From the NCBI RefSeq assembly GCF_031457805.1, contig NZ_JAVDXI010000001.1, positions 806,001 to 870,000 of the forward strand: a stretch of DNA of 64,000 nt. Reading direction: 5' to 3'. The notes beneath the pieces were generated by a model. It was not told where the DNA came from. It worked only from the letters and a program-made list of their open reading frames with translations, and did no database searches. The stretch is from Caulobacter sp031457805 (lineage in GTDB: Bacteria > Pseudomonadota > Alphaproteobacteria > Caulobacterales > Caulobacteraceae). The position numbers and the translations under genes were made by a program. Positions 43,414 through 52,534 of this stretch are shown here, piece after piece (positions within the stretch are counted from its first letter, which is position 1; every line of letters begins with the position of its first letter).

Positions 43414-44321
43414 CTCGCCTTTTCGGCTTCGACCCGCGCCCGCCACTTGGCCTTCAAAGTGTGCGAGGTGTCGCGCGAGCCGTCTGGGCTCCAGCCTGGC
43501 GAGCCGAACACATAGCCTAGCGCCTCCTTCGGCGACTTCGAGCCCGCGACGTCCTTGGCGATGCCGACCCACTCGTGGAAGACGTTGTGCAGCAGGTTGA
43601 AGTTCCCAAGGTTCTTCACCGTGCCATAGCGGCAAGGCTCCTCGTCGACCTCGGGGATGAAAGTGCCGAACATCCGGTCCCAAATGATCAGGATGCCGGC
43701 GTAGTTGGCGTCCAGATAGCGCGGGTTGCGGGCGTGGTGGACGCGGTGATGCGAGGGCGTATTGAACACCGCCTCGAACCAGCGCGGCATGCGCTTGACC
43801 GCTTCGGTGTGGATCCAGAACTGGTAGACGAGGCTGATCCCCTTCTGGATCGCCACCATGGCTGGCGGAAAGCCCAGGAACGATAGCGGCAGCCACAGCA
43901 GCCAGGTTCCGGCGACGCCGCCGGTCCAGGTCTGTCGCAGGGCGGTCGACAGGTTGTAGTGTGTTGAGGTGTGATGGTTCACATGGCTGGCCCACCAGAA
44001 CCGCCGCTCGTGGGCGATGCGGTGGAACCAGTAGTAGGTCAGGTCCTCCAGGAAGAAGACGGCGACCCACGCCCAGACCGCCGTCATCGGGATCGTGAAC
44101 AGCCGGTGCTGATAAACCCAGACCGTGGTGGCGAAGACCACGCCGCCGAACAGCGCGCCGGCGATCGTGCTGCCAAGGCCCATGCTGAGCGACATGGCCG
44201 TATCGCGCGTCTCGTAGTTCGCCTTGGCCTTGCCAAAGCGGCCCAGCAGGATTTCCAGGATGATGGCGAGCACGAAGAACGGTATCGCCAGCTGGACGGG
44301 GTCGAAGGGGGCTTTCAGCAT
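43410..44321 (-). CDS. Sterol desaturase/fatty acid hydroxylase family membrane enzyme
   Basis: 303 residues from ATG 44321, which overlaps the stop of the upstream small gene (TGATG). Several membrane helices carry the histidine clusters of this di-iron family: HRIAHERRFWWASHVNHH, and HHRVHHARN. Products in the family are hydroxylated or desaturated lipids; the substrate is unknown. Its stop shares the four bases CTAG (43410-43413) with the stop of the convergent NrtR-like gene. Confidence 0.87.
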   Translation of the reverse strand: MLKAPFDPVQLAIPFFVLAIILEILLGRFGKAKANYETRDTAMSLSMGLGSTIAGALFGGVVFATTVWVYQHRLFTIPMTAVWAWVAVFFLEDLTYYWFHRIAHERRFWWASHVNHHTSTHYNLSTALRQTWTGGVAGTWLLWLPLSFLGFPPAMVAIQKGISLVYQFWIHTEAVKRMPRWFEAVFNTPSHHRVHHARNPRYLDANYAGILIIWDRMFGTFIPEVDEEPCRYGTVKNLGNFNLLHNVFHEWVGIAKDVAGSKSPKEALGYVFGSPGWSPDGSRDTSHTLKAKWRARVEAEKAS

Positions 44322-44704
44322 CAGGCGAGCTCTTTCGGCGGCCAGACGTCGTCGTTGACGGCGAAGGTGGGACGGGCGTCGGAAACACGAACGGCCAGAC
44401 GGCCGCCGGTCGGCTTCAGCGAAGCGACTTTGGTCCACGGAAGGTCCCGCGCGACATAGCCGTCGCCACGCCGATAGAGGATCAGCGCGAGGTCCGCGTC
44501 ACGGGCGATCAAACCGGCGCCATCGGCGGCGATCCAGGTCGCCTTGGGACGATGATCTGGGAATTCGACATCGAGCAGCGCCTTGGCCGACTCGGCGTCA
44601 AGAGGGGGCGTTGGGCGAGCCACGCCCAGCCAACGAACGAACGCCACCAACAGCGTCACAGCGACGACAGAGCCGCCCAACTGAATCAACAGCGCCTTGT
44701 CCAA
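44321..44704 (-). CDS. Small membrane-anchored protein of unknown function
   Basis: 127 residues with an N-terminal membrane helix (LLIQLGGSVVAVTLLVAFVRWL) and a small globular part (LDVEFPDHRPKATWIAADGAGLIARDADLALILYRRG). TTG start at 44704 without a clear ribosome site, so the N-terminus is tentative. It is coupled by a one-base overlap to the fatty acid hydroxylase and likely shares its operon. Confidence 0.7.
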   Translation of the reverse strand: MDKALLIQLGGSVVAVTLLVAFVRWLGVARPTPPLDAESAKALLDVEFPDHRPKATWIAADGAGLIARDADLALILYRRGDGYVARDLPWTKVASLKPTGGRLAVRVSDARPTFAVNDDVWPPKELA

Positions 44705-44780
44705 GACCGCCGCATCCCCCCGTAACTTATTGCCGTTCAGATTGACGACCGGGGAACCGTCGTCAAGCGCCCAAAGAGAA

Positions 44781-44804
44781 TGGCGCGCCCGTAAGGACGC
44801 GCCA
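44781..44804 (-). terminator. Terminator of the outer-membrane barrel gene
   Basis: TGGCGCG (44781-44787) pairs with CGCGCCA (44798-44804), followed on the minus strand by TTCTCTTT. It lies 25 bp past the stop of the 177-residue barrel gene. Confidence 0.7.
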
Positions 44805-44828
44805 CACTCAGGGTCGAGGGCCTGTCAA

Positions 44829-45362
44829 CTAGAAGTGGCGGACGTAGCCAACCGACACGGTGTTCGAGCTCAGGTCGCTCTTGGTGTACTCCGACTTCGT
44901 CCAGTCGGCGCGAATGCCGTTCTTGCCGTCCAGCTTGTACTCGGCGCCGACGCCATAGTTCCAGCTGTCACGGCTGCCATCGAACTGCGTCGCCGCAGGA
45001 TTGTTGGTGCTGAACTTGGTCGTGCCGTAACCGACGCGCGCCGTCAGGTCCAAGTTCGGATTCACGGGGAGGTAGCCCACGGCGTAACCCGCGACCTGAT
45101 GCTCCATCTTCACTCGTGCAGGACCGCCCGGGGTGTAAATCTTGTCGCTATCGACGCCGCCGGCGACCTCGCCCTCGACGCCGAAATAAGGCGTAAGCTT
45201 GGCGCCGACGCGCCCCTGAATTGCGCCGGTGTCAGCGCCCTTGGTTCGAGTTTGACCATAGTTCAGCGAACCATAGATGTCCGGAGAGGTCTGGGCTTGG
45301 GCGAACATCGGGGCCGCGAGAACCGAACCAGCGACCAGGGTGGTAGCGATGAGAGTTTTCAT
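44829..45362 (-). CDS. OmpA/OmpW-like outer-membrane beta-barrel protein
   Basis: 177 residues: signal peptide (MKTLIATTLVAGSVLAAPMFAQA), then amphipathic strands (GSLNYGQTR, VGAKLTPYFGVEGEVAGG, NYGVGAEYKLDGKNGIRADWTKSEY) ending in ...VSVGYVRHF, the C-terminal Phe that directs outer-membrane insertion. About eight strands are expected. It has its own terminator. Function not known beyond structural similarity. Confidence 0.85.
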   Translation of the reverse strand: MKTLIATTLVAGSVLAAPMFAQAQTSPDIYGSLNYGQTRTKGADTGAIQGRVGAKLTPYFGVEGEVAGGVDSDKIYTPGGPARVKMEHQVAGYAVGYLPVNPNLDLTARVGYGTTKFSTNNPAATQFDGSRDSWNYGVGAEYKLDGKNGIRADWTKSEYTKSDLSSNTVSVGYVRHF

Positions 45363-45600
45363 TCTTATACTCCAATTCTACTCGTAGTCTTCAGCCCACT
45401 CAGCCATCCCCTGCTAGGAGCATAACGCGGCGACCATGCGGCGGTTCACGGCCCCGTTTGGGGCCATTGCGTGTCGATCGCCCGACCGCGGGTGGATGAC
45501 GAGACCGCCAACCGTGCTATCTACGCGCTCAAACAAGCGTCAGAACGCAGACCCGACTCCCACCGGAGCGAGGTCCGCGCGCATCATCGGGACCGTCGTC

Positions 45601-46716
45601 TTGCCGCAAGCCGTCATCGCCGCCACGGGGCTGTACACCCCGCCTCACAGCATCTCGAACGCCGAGCTGGTCGAGGCCTTCAACACCTTCGTCGAGCGCT
45701 TCAACGCCGCCAACGCCGAGGCCATCGCGGCCGGCGACGTCGTGGCCCTCGCCCCATCCTCACCCGAATTCATCGAGAAGGCCTCGGGCATCAAGTCGCG
45801 CTTCGTCGTCAACAAGGACGGCATTGTCGACCCCGACCTGATGCGGCCGATCATCCCCGAACGCCCGAATGAAGAGATCTCGATCCTGGCCGAGATCGCT
45901 GTCGAGGCGGCCAAGCAGGCGATCGAACGCTGGGGCAAGCCCGTCTCGGAGATCGGCGCGGTGATCTGCGCGGCCTCGAACATGCAGCGCGCCTACCCGG
46001 CCATGGCGATCGAGGTGCAGCAGGCGCTCGGCATCGAGGGCTTCGCGTTCGACATGAACGTCGCCTGCTCCTCGGCGACCTTCGGCATCAAGACCGCCGC
46101 CGACTTTGTCACCAGCGGGAGCGCCAAGACGGTGCTGATGGTCAATCCCGAGATCTGCTCGGGTCACCTGAACTTCAAGGATCGCGATAGCCACTTCATC
46201 TTCGGCGACGTCGCCACGGCGGTAATCATCGAGGACGCCGACCAGGCGCAAGGCGGCTGGGAGATTGTGGGCACGCGCCTGAAGACCCAGTTCTCGAACA
46301 ACATCCGCAACAACTTCGGCTTCTTGAACCGCGCTGCGCCGGAAGGGATCGGCGCCAAGGACAAGCTCTTCGTTCAGGAAGGCCGCAAGGTGTTCCGCGA
46401 GGTCGTGCCGATGGTTAGCGAGATGATCGTGCAGCACGCCCAGGACCTGGGCGTCGATCCTACGGGCCTCAAGCGTTTGTGGCTTCACCAGGCCAACATC
46501 AACATGAACGAAATGATCGGCCGCAAGGTGCTGGGTCGCGATCCCGCGCCGGGCGAGAACGTCATCATCCTGGACGAGTACGCCAACACGAGCTCGGCCG
46601 GCTCGATCATCGCCTTCCACTCGGCGAACGACGACTTCGCGCCAGGCGAGACCGGCCTGATCTGCAGCTTCGGCGCCGGCTATTCGGCGGGCACGGTCTT
46701 CGTCCGCAAGCGCTGA
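45601..46716 (+). CDS. Beta-ketoacyl-ACP synthase III-like enzyme (FabH family)
   Basis: 371 residues from TTG 45601 (MPQAVIAATGLYTPPHSISN); an ATG at 45496 is in frame but the residues between do not look like the family. Catalytic Cys156 in NVACSSATFG, His in LHQANINMN and Asn in EYANTSSAGS give the complete FabH triad. It contains an insertion (about 30-90) compared with E. coli FabH. Enzymes of this type start fatty acid or polyketide chains; the primer is unknown. The TTG has no strong ribosome site. Confidence 0.85.
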   Translation: MPQAVIAATGLYTPPHSISNAELVEAFNTFVERFNAANAEAIAAGDVVALAPSSPEFIEKASGIKSRFVVNKDGIVDPDLMRPIIPERPNEEISILAEIAVEAAKQAIERWGKPVSEIGAVICAASNMQRAYPAMAIEVQQALGIEGFAFDMNVACSSATFGIKTAADFVTSGSAKTVLMVNPEICSGHLNFKDRDSHFIFGDVATAVIIEDADQAQGGWEIVGTRLKTQFSNNIRNNFGFLNRAAPEGIGAKDKLFVQEGRKVFREVVPMVSEMIVQHAQDLGVDPTGLKRLWLHQANINMNEMIGRKVLGRDPAPGENVIILDEYANTSSAGSIIAFHSANDDFAPGETGLICSFGAGYSAGTVFVRKR

Positions 46717-46727
46717 TCCGGACCAGC

Positions 46728-46749
46728 GGGGGCGTAGGCGCCCCCCTTT
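46728..46749 (+). terminator. Terminator of the FabH-like gene
   Basis: GGGGGCG (46728-46734) pairs with CGCCCCC (46739-46745) around the loop TAGG, followed by CTTTC. It lies 12 bp past the stop and separates this gene from the amino acid importer operon. Confidence 0.75.
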
Positions 46750-46824
46750 CTCCAGATGCTGGCTAGCGGACCGCGCGCGCCTGTATAGAAATGCGCGACA
46801 TTGTTTCGCCGTAAGGTCTATTCG

Positions 46825-47610
46825 ATGCGATTCCCTGCCCGCCGCGCTGTGATCTCCGGCCTTGCCCTCGCCCTGCTCGCCGCATGCGGTAAGAAGACGG
46901 AGGCCGATATTGGGGGCTGGGATCGGATCAAGGCGTCGGGCAAGTTGCGTGTCGGCCTGGAAGGCACCTACCCGCCGTTCAATTTCCAGGACAAGGCGGG
47001 CCAACTCGCAGGCTTCGAGGTCGATTTCGCCAAGGCGCTGGCCGAGCAATTAGGCCTTGCGGTCGAGTTTAGCCCGGCGCCGTTCGCCGGGCTGTTGGGC
47101 TCATTGGAGTCGGGCCGCGTCGATGTGGTCATCAACCAGATCACCATCACCCCCGATCGTCAGGCCAAGTACGACTTCTCCGAGCCCTACACCGTCTCAG
47201 GCATTCAGATCATTGCGCTGAAGGGCAAGCCTGCGCCTAGCAAACCCGAAGACCTCGCAGGCAAGAAGGTCGGGGTGGGGCTAGGAACCAACTACGAGCA
47301 GTGGCTCCGCGCCAACGTGCCCAGCGCGGACGTGCGCAGCTATGAGGACGATCCCACCAAGTATCAGGACCTGCGCGCCGGCCGGATCGATGCGGTGCTG
47401 AACGATCGTCTGGTCGCCGCCGACTTCGTCAAGACCTCCCCCGAGTTCGTCGCCTCTGGACAGCCGTTCGCTGCGCAAGGCTCGGGCGTCGCCATGAAGA
47501 AGGATCCCGGCTTGAAGGTCGTGATCAACCAGGCCATCGACGCCCTGCGGGCTAACGGCAAACTCGCGGCGATCTCGCAGGCGTGGTTTGGCATGGACGT
47601 CACCCAATAG
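46825..47610 (+). CDS. Polar amino acid (cystine-type) ABC transporter, substrate-binding lipoprotein
   Basis: 261 residues from ATG 46825. The signal peptide ends in the lipobox LAAC (ALALLAACGKK). The binding-protein family 3 signatures are KLRVGLEGTYPPFNFQDKAGQLAGFEVDFAKALA, GRVDVVINQITITPDRQAKYDFSEPY and KVGVGLGTNYEQWL. Closest in style to FliY/TcyJ cystine-binding proteins, but specificity cannot be proven. First gene of a three-gene importer operon with 4-bp gaps or overlaps. Confidence 0.88.
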   Translation: MRFPARRAVISGLALALLAACGKKTEADIGGWDRIKASGKLRVGLEGTYPPFNFQDKAGQLAGFEVDFAKALAEQLGLAVEFSPAPFAGLLGSLESGRVDVVINQITITPDRQAKYDFSEPYTVSGIQIIALKGKPAPSKPEDLAGKKVGVGLGTNYEQWLRANVPSADVRSYEDDPTKYQDLRAGRIDAVLNDRLVAADFVKTSPEFVASGQPFAAQGSGVAMKKDPGLKVVINQAIDALRANGKLAAISQAWFGMDVTQ

Positions 47611-47614
47611 CGCC

Positions 47615-48274
47615 ATGGACACCGGCCTCGACCTGCTGCGCCAGTCGGCCCCGCTCCTGCTGAAGGGCGCGGGCTATACGATCATCCTCAGCGTCATCGG
47701 GATGAGCCTTGGAGTGGCTATGGGCTTCGTCCTGGCCCTGATGCGCCTGTCGCGTTCGGCGCTGCTGCGATGGCCGGCCGCTGTCTATGTGTCGGCGTTT
47801 CGAGGCACGCCGCTGCTGGTCCAGCTGTTCCTGATCTACTACGGGCTGCCCGAGTTCGGGATCGAGATGCCGCCCCTCCTGGCGGCTGGTATCGGCTTTT
47901 CGCTGAACGTGGCGGCCTACAGTTGCGAGATCCTGCGCAGCGCGATCGCCGCCGTCGACAAGGGCCAGTGGGAGGCCGCCAGCGTACTGGGCATGAGCCG
48001 TGGCCAGGCCCTGCGCCGTGTGATCCTGCCCCAGGCGGCGCGAACCGCCGTCGCGCCGCTCTCGAACAGCTTCATAAGCCTGGTGAAGGACACCTCGCTG
48101 GCTGCGACCATCCAGGTGCCGGAACTGTTCCGCCAGGCCCAGCTGATCACCGCGCGGACCTACGAGATCTTCACCATGTATCTGGCTGCGGCGGCGATCT
48201 ACTGGATCCTCTCCACGATCCTGGCCGCCGTCCAGACGCGCCTTGAGCGCCGTGCCGCAGAGGGCCGCCGATGA
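47615..48274 (+). CDS. Polar amino acid ABC transporter permease
   Basis: 219 residues from ATG 47615, 4 bp after the binding-protein stop. Five or so membrane helices (GAGYTIILSVIGMSLGVAMGFVLAL) and the conserved EAA loop EAASVLGMSRGQALRRVILPQA. It forms the membrane channel with the following ATPase. Its stop overlaps the ATPase start (ATGA). Confidence 0.9.
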   Translation: MDTGLDLLRQSAPLLLKGAGYTIILSVIGMSLGVAMGFVLALMRLSRSALLRWPAAVYVSAFRGTPLLVQLFLIYYGLPEFGIEMPPLLAAGIGFSLNVAAYSCEILRSAIAAVDKGQWEAASVLGMSRGQALRRVILPQAARTAVAPLSNSFISLVKDTSLAATIQVPELFRQAQLITARTYEIFTMYLAAAAIYWILSTILAAVQTRLERRAAEGRR

Positions 48275-49011
48275 GCGCGATCGACGCCAAGTCCCTGAAG
48301 AAGAGCTTCGGCGACACGCCCGTCCTGGCGGGCGTGGACCTGGCTGTCGCGCCCGGCGAGGCGGTGGCGATTATTGGTCCCAGCGGCTCGGGCAAGAGCA
48401 CCCTGCTCCGTTGCCTGGCCGGTCTTGAGCCTATCAACGACGGCGCCCTGACGATCGCAGGGGTGAACGCCGACACCAAAACGCCCCTGGCCAAGGCGCT
48501 GAACGGACGGGTCGGCTTCGTCTTCCAGAGCTTCAACCTGTTCCCGCACCGAACGGCTTTAGAGAACGTGATCGAAGGCCCGATCGTCGTTCGCAAGGAA
48601 GATCCAGCCAAGGCGCGCGCCAAGGGTTTGGCGTTGCTGGAAAAAGTCGGGCTTTCCGATCGCGTCGAGGCCTACCCCTCCGCCCTCTCCGGCGGCCAGC
48701 AGCAACGCTGCGCCATCGCTCGCGCCCTGGCGATGGACCCCGAGGTCATTCTGTTCGACGAGCCCACCTCCGCTCTGGACCCCGAACTGGTGGGCGAAGT
48801 CCTGGCTGTTATCAGGGACCTCGCCGCAGAGAAGCGCACGATGGTGATCGTCACCCATCAGATGGATTTCGCCCGCGACGTGGCCGAGCGGACGATTTTC
48901 ATGGACGGCGGCGTGATCGTGGAGCAAGGACCGTCGCGTCAGCTCCTCGCCTCGCCGCGCGAAGAGCGGACCCGGCGGTTCCTGGCCAGATCGGGCGTCC
49001 TGCAGCCATAA
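48271..49011 (+). CDS. Polar amino acid ABC transporter ATP-binding protein
   Basis: 246 residues with Walker A GPSGSGKST, Q-loop FQSFNLFPHRTALENV, signature LSGGQQQRCAIARALAMDP, Walker B VILFDEPTSALDPE and the switch His in VTHQMDFA. It powers uptake through the preceding permease. The start overlaps the permease stop by four bases, confirming a single operon. Confidence 0.94.
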   Translation: MSAIDAKSLKKSFGDTPVLAGVDLAVAPGEAVAIIGPSGSGKSTLLRCLAGLEPINDGALTIAGVNADTKTPLAKALNGRVGFVFQSFNLFPHRTALENVIEGPIVVRKEDPAKARAKGLALLEKVGLSDRVEAYPSALSGGQQQRCAIARALAMDPEVILFDEPTSALDPELVGEVLAVIRDLAAEKRTMVIVTHQMDFARDVAERTIFMDGGVIVEQGPSRQLLASPREERTRRFLARSGVLQP

Positions 49012-49077
49012 TTTGGCCCACGGGACGCTTCACGACCTGACCGCCGACGCCGGGTGGCTTTTTATGGCGAGGACAGC

Positions 49078-49380
49078 GTGAAGCCTTACATCGAACTCAA
49101 GGGCGCCTCGGGCGCCGTGTACCGCTATAAACTGGCCGAGAACGGCGAACCTGGGACAACGATCGCTGGGAATTTTGTCTATCTCGACGCCAAGGGCGCG
49201 GTGGTGTTCGCCGGTCAGGCCAACAATCTCGTGGACGCCAAGGCCCGCTGGTCGGAGGCCTACGCCCGTCATGGCGCTACGGGCCTGTACACCCGCCTCA
49301 ACGTCTCGGGAGCCTCGCGCGCCGAGGAGTACTCCGATCTGGTGATCGCGCTTCAGCCTGTGATGAATCAGGCCGACTAG
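49078..49380 (+). CDS. Small conserved hypothetical protein (YegP/DUF1508-like)
   Basis: 100 residues from GTG 49078, preceded by GCGAGGA. The sequence (KPYIELKGASGAVYRYKLAENGEPGTTIAGNFVYLDAKGAVVFAGQANNL) is a compact alpha/beta domain with the duplicated strand pattern seen in small DUF1508-type proteins. Function unknown. It sits 40 bp upstream of recG on the same strand. Confidence 0.68.
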   Translation: MKPYIELKGASGAVYRYKLAENGEPGTTIAGNFVYLDAKGAVVFAGQANNLVDAKARWSEAYARHGATGLYTRLNVSGASRAEEYSDLVIALQPVMNQAD

Positions 49381-49420
49381 GCTCGCCCGCAAGGCGGTGG
49401 GGCGGCTAAGGTCGTGACGC

Positions 49421-51502
49421 ATGCGCCCGGAGATTCTCTTCCCCCTGTTCACCTCAGTCTCCACGCTCAAAGGCGTGGGGCCGCGCGTCGCGCCGCTGGT
49501 TGAAAAGCTGGCCGGACCCATCGTTCGGGACGTGCTGTTCACCGCGCCGTCAGGGCTGATCCGGCGTATGACCACGACGGTTGACCAAGCGGTCGAAGAC
49601 CAGGTCCAGACCTTCCTCGTCACCATCGACGGTCACCAGCCGCCGCATCGCCTGGGGCAGCCCTGGAAGATCCGGGCTTGGGACGGGACGGGATTCCTGA
49701 CGCTGGTCTGGTTCAAGGGTCACGGGCCGCATCTAGAGCGCCAGCACCCTAAAGGGGCCCGCCGAGCCGTCAGCGGCAAGGTCGAGCGGCCTGAAGGCTT
49801 CGCCTCCGAACTGCAGATCGCCCACCCCGACTACATCGTCGCCGAGGAGAAGGCCGGCGATATTCCGTTCGTGGAAACGGTCTATCCCGCTACCCATGGA
49901 TTGCCCTCGCGGACGTTTCGAAAGTTCGCGCTTGAGTCGTTGGAGCGCGCCCCCGCGCTGCCGGAATGGCAAGACGCCGCCTGGCGCGAGCGCGAAAAGC
50001 TCCCGACCTGGCGAGAGGCCCTGGCGGCGCTGCATGCGCCCGCAAGTGAAGCGGATCTATCGCCTCTTGCGTGTCCGCGCCGACGCTTGGCCTACGATGA
50101 GCTTCTGGCGCATCAACTGGCGCTGGCGCAGCGCAAGGCGACCCGCCGCGCGCACCCCGGCCCGCGTGTCCCGGCCGGCCCGCTTTCAGACGCGGCCGAG
50201 AAGGCCCTGCCCTTCAAGCTGACCGGCGCACAAATTCGCGCGCTCTCCGAAATACGGGGCGATCTTGCGTCCGGCGAGCGGATGAGCCGCTTGCTGCAGG
50301 GCGACGTCGGTTCCGGCAAGACAGTGGTCGCGATGCTGGCCATGGCCGACGCCGCCAGCGCGGGCCTGCAGTCGGCCTTGATGGCCCCGACCGAGATCCT
50401 GGCCCGGCAACACTTCGAGACCATCGCCGCGCCTCTTGAGGCCTTAGGCCTGTCGGTGATCCTGCTCACGGGACGCGACAAGGGCGCTGGTCGTGCGGCC
50501 AAGCTGGCGGGCCTCGCCGAGGGGACTCATCACATCGCCGTGGGCACTCACGCACTTTTCCAGGACGACGTCAAATTCCGCTCCCTAGCCCTGACCATCA
50601 TCGACGAACAGCATCGTTTCGGCGTCAACGAGCGTCGCCGCCTACAGGAAAAGGGCGAAGGCGTGCATCTCTTGGCCATGTCGGCGACGCCCATTCCCCG
50701 GACGCTGGAACTGACCGTCTTTGGCGACCTCGACGTGTCCCGGATCGACGAGAAACCGCCGGGCCGCACGCCCGTCGCCACCCGCGCCGCGCCAACGCCG
50801 CGTGTGCCGGAGATCATCGAACGTCTGCGCGGCGCGATCGCCGGCGGCGCTCAGGCCTTCTGGATCTGCCCTCTGGTGTCAGAGTCAGACAAGGTCGACC
50901 TGCGCGCCGCCGAAGACCGCGCAGCCGATCTCGCGCGCCATCTGCCGGGCGTTGGCCTCGTCCATGGCCAGATGCCGCCCGCCGAGAAGGACGCAGTCAT
51001 GCAGCGCTTCGTCGACGGCGAGGTCAGCGTGCTGGTCGCCACCACAGTGGTCGAGGTGGGCGTGAACGTGCCCAACGCCAGCATCATGGTCATCGAGCAC
51101 GCCAACCGCTTTGGCCTGGCCCAGTTGCACCAACTGCGCGGGCGGGTGGGCCGGGGAACGCGCGAGAGCGCCTGCGTGCTGCTCTACGACCCGCCGCTGT
51201 CGGAGGTGGCCCAACAGCGCTTGGACATCCTTCGGCGCAGCGACGACGGCTTCGAGATCGCTGAGAAGGATCTTGAGCTTCGAGGCGGCGGCGACCCGCT
51301 CGGTCTGAAACAGAGCGGCTTCCCGGCCTATCGCTTGGCCGACCCTGTCGCGCACCGCGACCTGATCGCCGTCGCGGCCGACGACGCCCGCCTGATCCTG
51401 GCGCGCGACCCGGCGCTTACCTCGCCGCGCGGCCAAGCGCTGCGGATGCTGCAGGAACTCTTTGACTGGAAGCCGACATCGGCGCTGAACGAGGCGGGCT
51501 AG
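49421..51502 (+). CDS. recG: ATP-dependent DNA helicase RecG
   Basis: 693 residues. The N-terminal wedge/OB region (GVGPRVAPLVEKLAG, KIRAWDGTGFLTLVWFKG) precedes superfamily 2 helicase motifs: LLQGDVGSGKTVVAMLAM, MAPTEILARQHFE, TIIDEQHRFGV, LLAMSATPIPRTLE, VLVATTVVEVGVNVPNA and HQLRGRVGRG. RecG reverses stalled forks and processes recombination intermediates. Full length for the family. Confidence 0.97.
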   Translation: MRPEILFPLFTSVSTLKGVGPRVAPLVEKLAGPIVRDVLFTAPSGLIRRMTTTVDQAVEDQVQTFLVTIDGHQPPHRLGQPWKIRAWDGTGFLTLVWFKGHGPHLERQHPKGARRAVSGKVERPEGFASELQIAHPDYIVAEEKAGDIPFVETVYPATHGLPSRTFRKFALESLERAPALPEWQDAAWREREKLPTWREALAALHAPASEADLSPLACPRRRLAYDELLAHQLALAQRKATRRAHPGPRVPAGPLSDAAEKALPFKLTGAQIRALSEIRGDLASGERMSRLLQGDVGSGKTVVAMLAMADAASAGLQSALMAPTEILARQHFETIAAPLEALGLSVILLTGRDKGAGRAAKLAGLAEGTHHIAVGTHALFQDDVKFRSLALTIIDEQHRFGVNERRRLQEKGEGVHLLAMSATPIPRTLELTVFGDLDVSRIDEKPPGRTPVATRAAPTPRVPEIIERLRGAIAGGAQAFWICPLVSESDKVDLRAAEDRAADLARHLPGVGLVHGQMPPAEKDAVMQRFVDGEVSVLVATTVVEVGVNVPNASIMVIEHANRFGLAQLHQLRGRVGRGTRESACVLLYDPPLSEVAQQRLDILRRSDDGFEIAEKDLELRGGGDPLGLKQSGFPAYRLADPVAHRDLIAVAADDARLILARDPALTSPRGQALRMLQELFDWKPTSALNEAG

Positions 51503-51511
51503 TCCCCGGGG

Positions 51512-52456
51512 TCAGTGCGCCGCCGCGCCCTTGCGGTGATGCCAGAGGTGCATGACCCCCGCCAGGACTCCGCCGATCGCCAGGCCGACAACCGCCGAGC
51601 CCAGAGCGAAAGCCAGCCAACCGGTCACAGGTCCCACAACCGGCGCCTGAGCCCCCCAACGTGAGAGGCCCTCAACCCAGTGGGGGATCGGCGTGAAGTG
51701 GAAGTGCTCGAGTCCGTGCACGATAATGCCACCGCCAACCCAGAGCATGGCCGCTGTTCCGATCACCGTGAGAGCCTCCATCGTCACCGGCATGGCCTTC
51801 ACCAGACCTCTCCCGAAAGCCTGCGCGCGCATGTTCGGGCGGCGGGACAGGTGCAGGCCGATGTCGTCCATCTTCACGATCAACGCGACCGCGCCATAGA
51901 CAACCACGGTCAGCAACACGCCCACCAAGGCCAGCGCGCCGGCCTGCAGCGGCAGGCTAAGGTGCGCGACCTCGGCCAAGGCGATCGCCATGATCTCGCC
52001 CGAGAGGATCAGGTCGGTGCGGATCGCGCCGTCGACCTTCTGCTTTTCGAGATCAGGACCGCTGAGCGCCAGCTCTTCGATCGCTTCGCCTTCGGCTTCG
52101 GGAGTGAACGCCTCCAGGACCTTCTCCGTCGCCTCGAAGGCGAGATAGGCGCCCCCGACCATCAGGATGGGCGTCACCGCCCAGGGCGCGAAGGCCGATA
52201 ACAGGAGGGCCCCAGGCAGCAGGAAGATCAGCTTGTTGCGAAGCGAGCCCACCGCGATCTTCCAGACGATCGGCAGCTCCCGATCAGGCGTGAAGCCCAT
52301 GGCGTAGCCGGGCGTCACCGCAGCGTCGTCGACGACCACGCCGACCGCCTTTGTCCCCGCCTTGCCCGCGGCGGCGCCGACGTCGTCGAGCGAAGCGGCG
52401 GCGAGCTTTGTGATGGCCGCGACGTCGTCGAGCAGCGCGGCAAGGCCGGAGGGCAT
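51512..52456 (-). CDS. DUF808 (YedI-type) inner-membrane protein
   Basis: 314 residues from ATG 52456 (AGGA upstream; MPSGLAALLDDVAAITKLAAASLDDV). Signatures: VVVDDAAVTPGYAMGFTPDRELPIVWKIA, VGGAYLAFEATEKVLE and six or so hydrophobic segments. The family is uncharacterised. Convergent with recG (9 bp apart) and divergent from the phosphotransferase gene. Confidence 0.88.
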   Translation of the reverse strand: MPSGLAALLDDVAAITKLAAASLDDVGAAAGKAGTKAVGVVVDDAAVTPGYAMGFTPDRELPIVWKIAVGSLRNKLIFLLPGALLLSAFAPWAVTPILMVGGAYLAFEATEKVLEAFTPEAEGEAIEELALSGPDLEKQKVDGAIRTDLILSGEIMAIALAEVAHLSLPLQAGALALVGVLLTVVVYGAVALIVKMDDIGLHLSRRPNMRAQAFGRGLVKAMPVTMEALTVIGTAAMLWVGGGIIVHGLEHFHFTPIPHWVEGLSRWGAQAPVVGPVTGWLAFALGSAVVGLAIGGVLAGVMHLWHHRKGAAAH

Positions 52457-52534
52457 GGGAGATCCTGTTTCAAGCGCGTGAGCGACCTGTGCGTAAGGCG
52501 CGCCGCGTTCGTCGTAAAGCGCGGAGGCTCTTGC

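Noticed and set aside
45760..47049. 429-codon minus-strand open frame opposite the FabH-like gene and the binding protein
   Set aside because: It crosses two real genes of the opposite strand and shows no recognisable domain.
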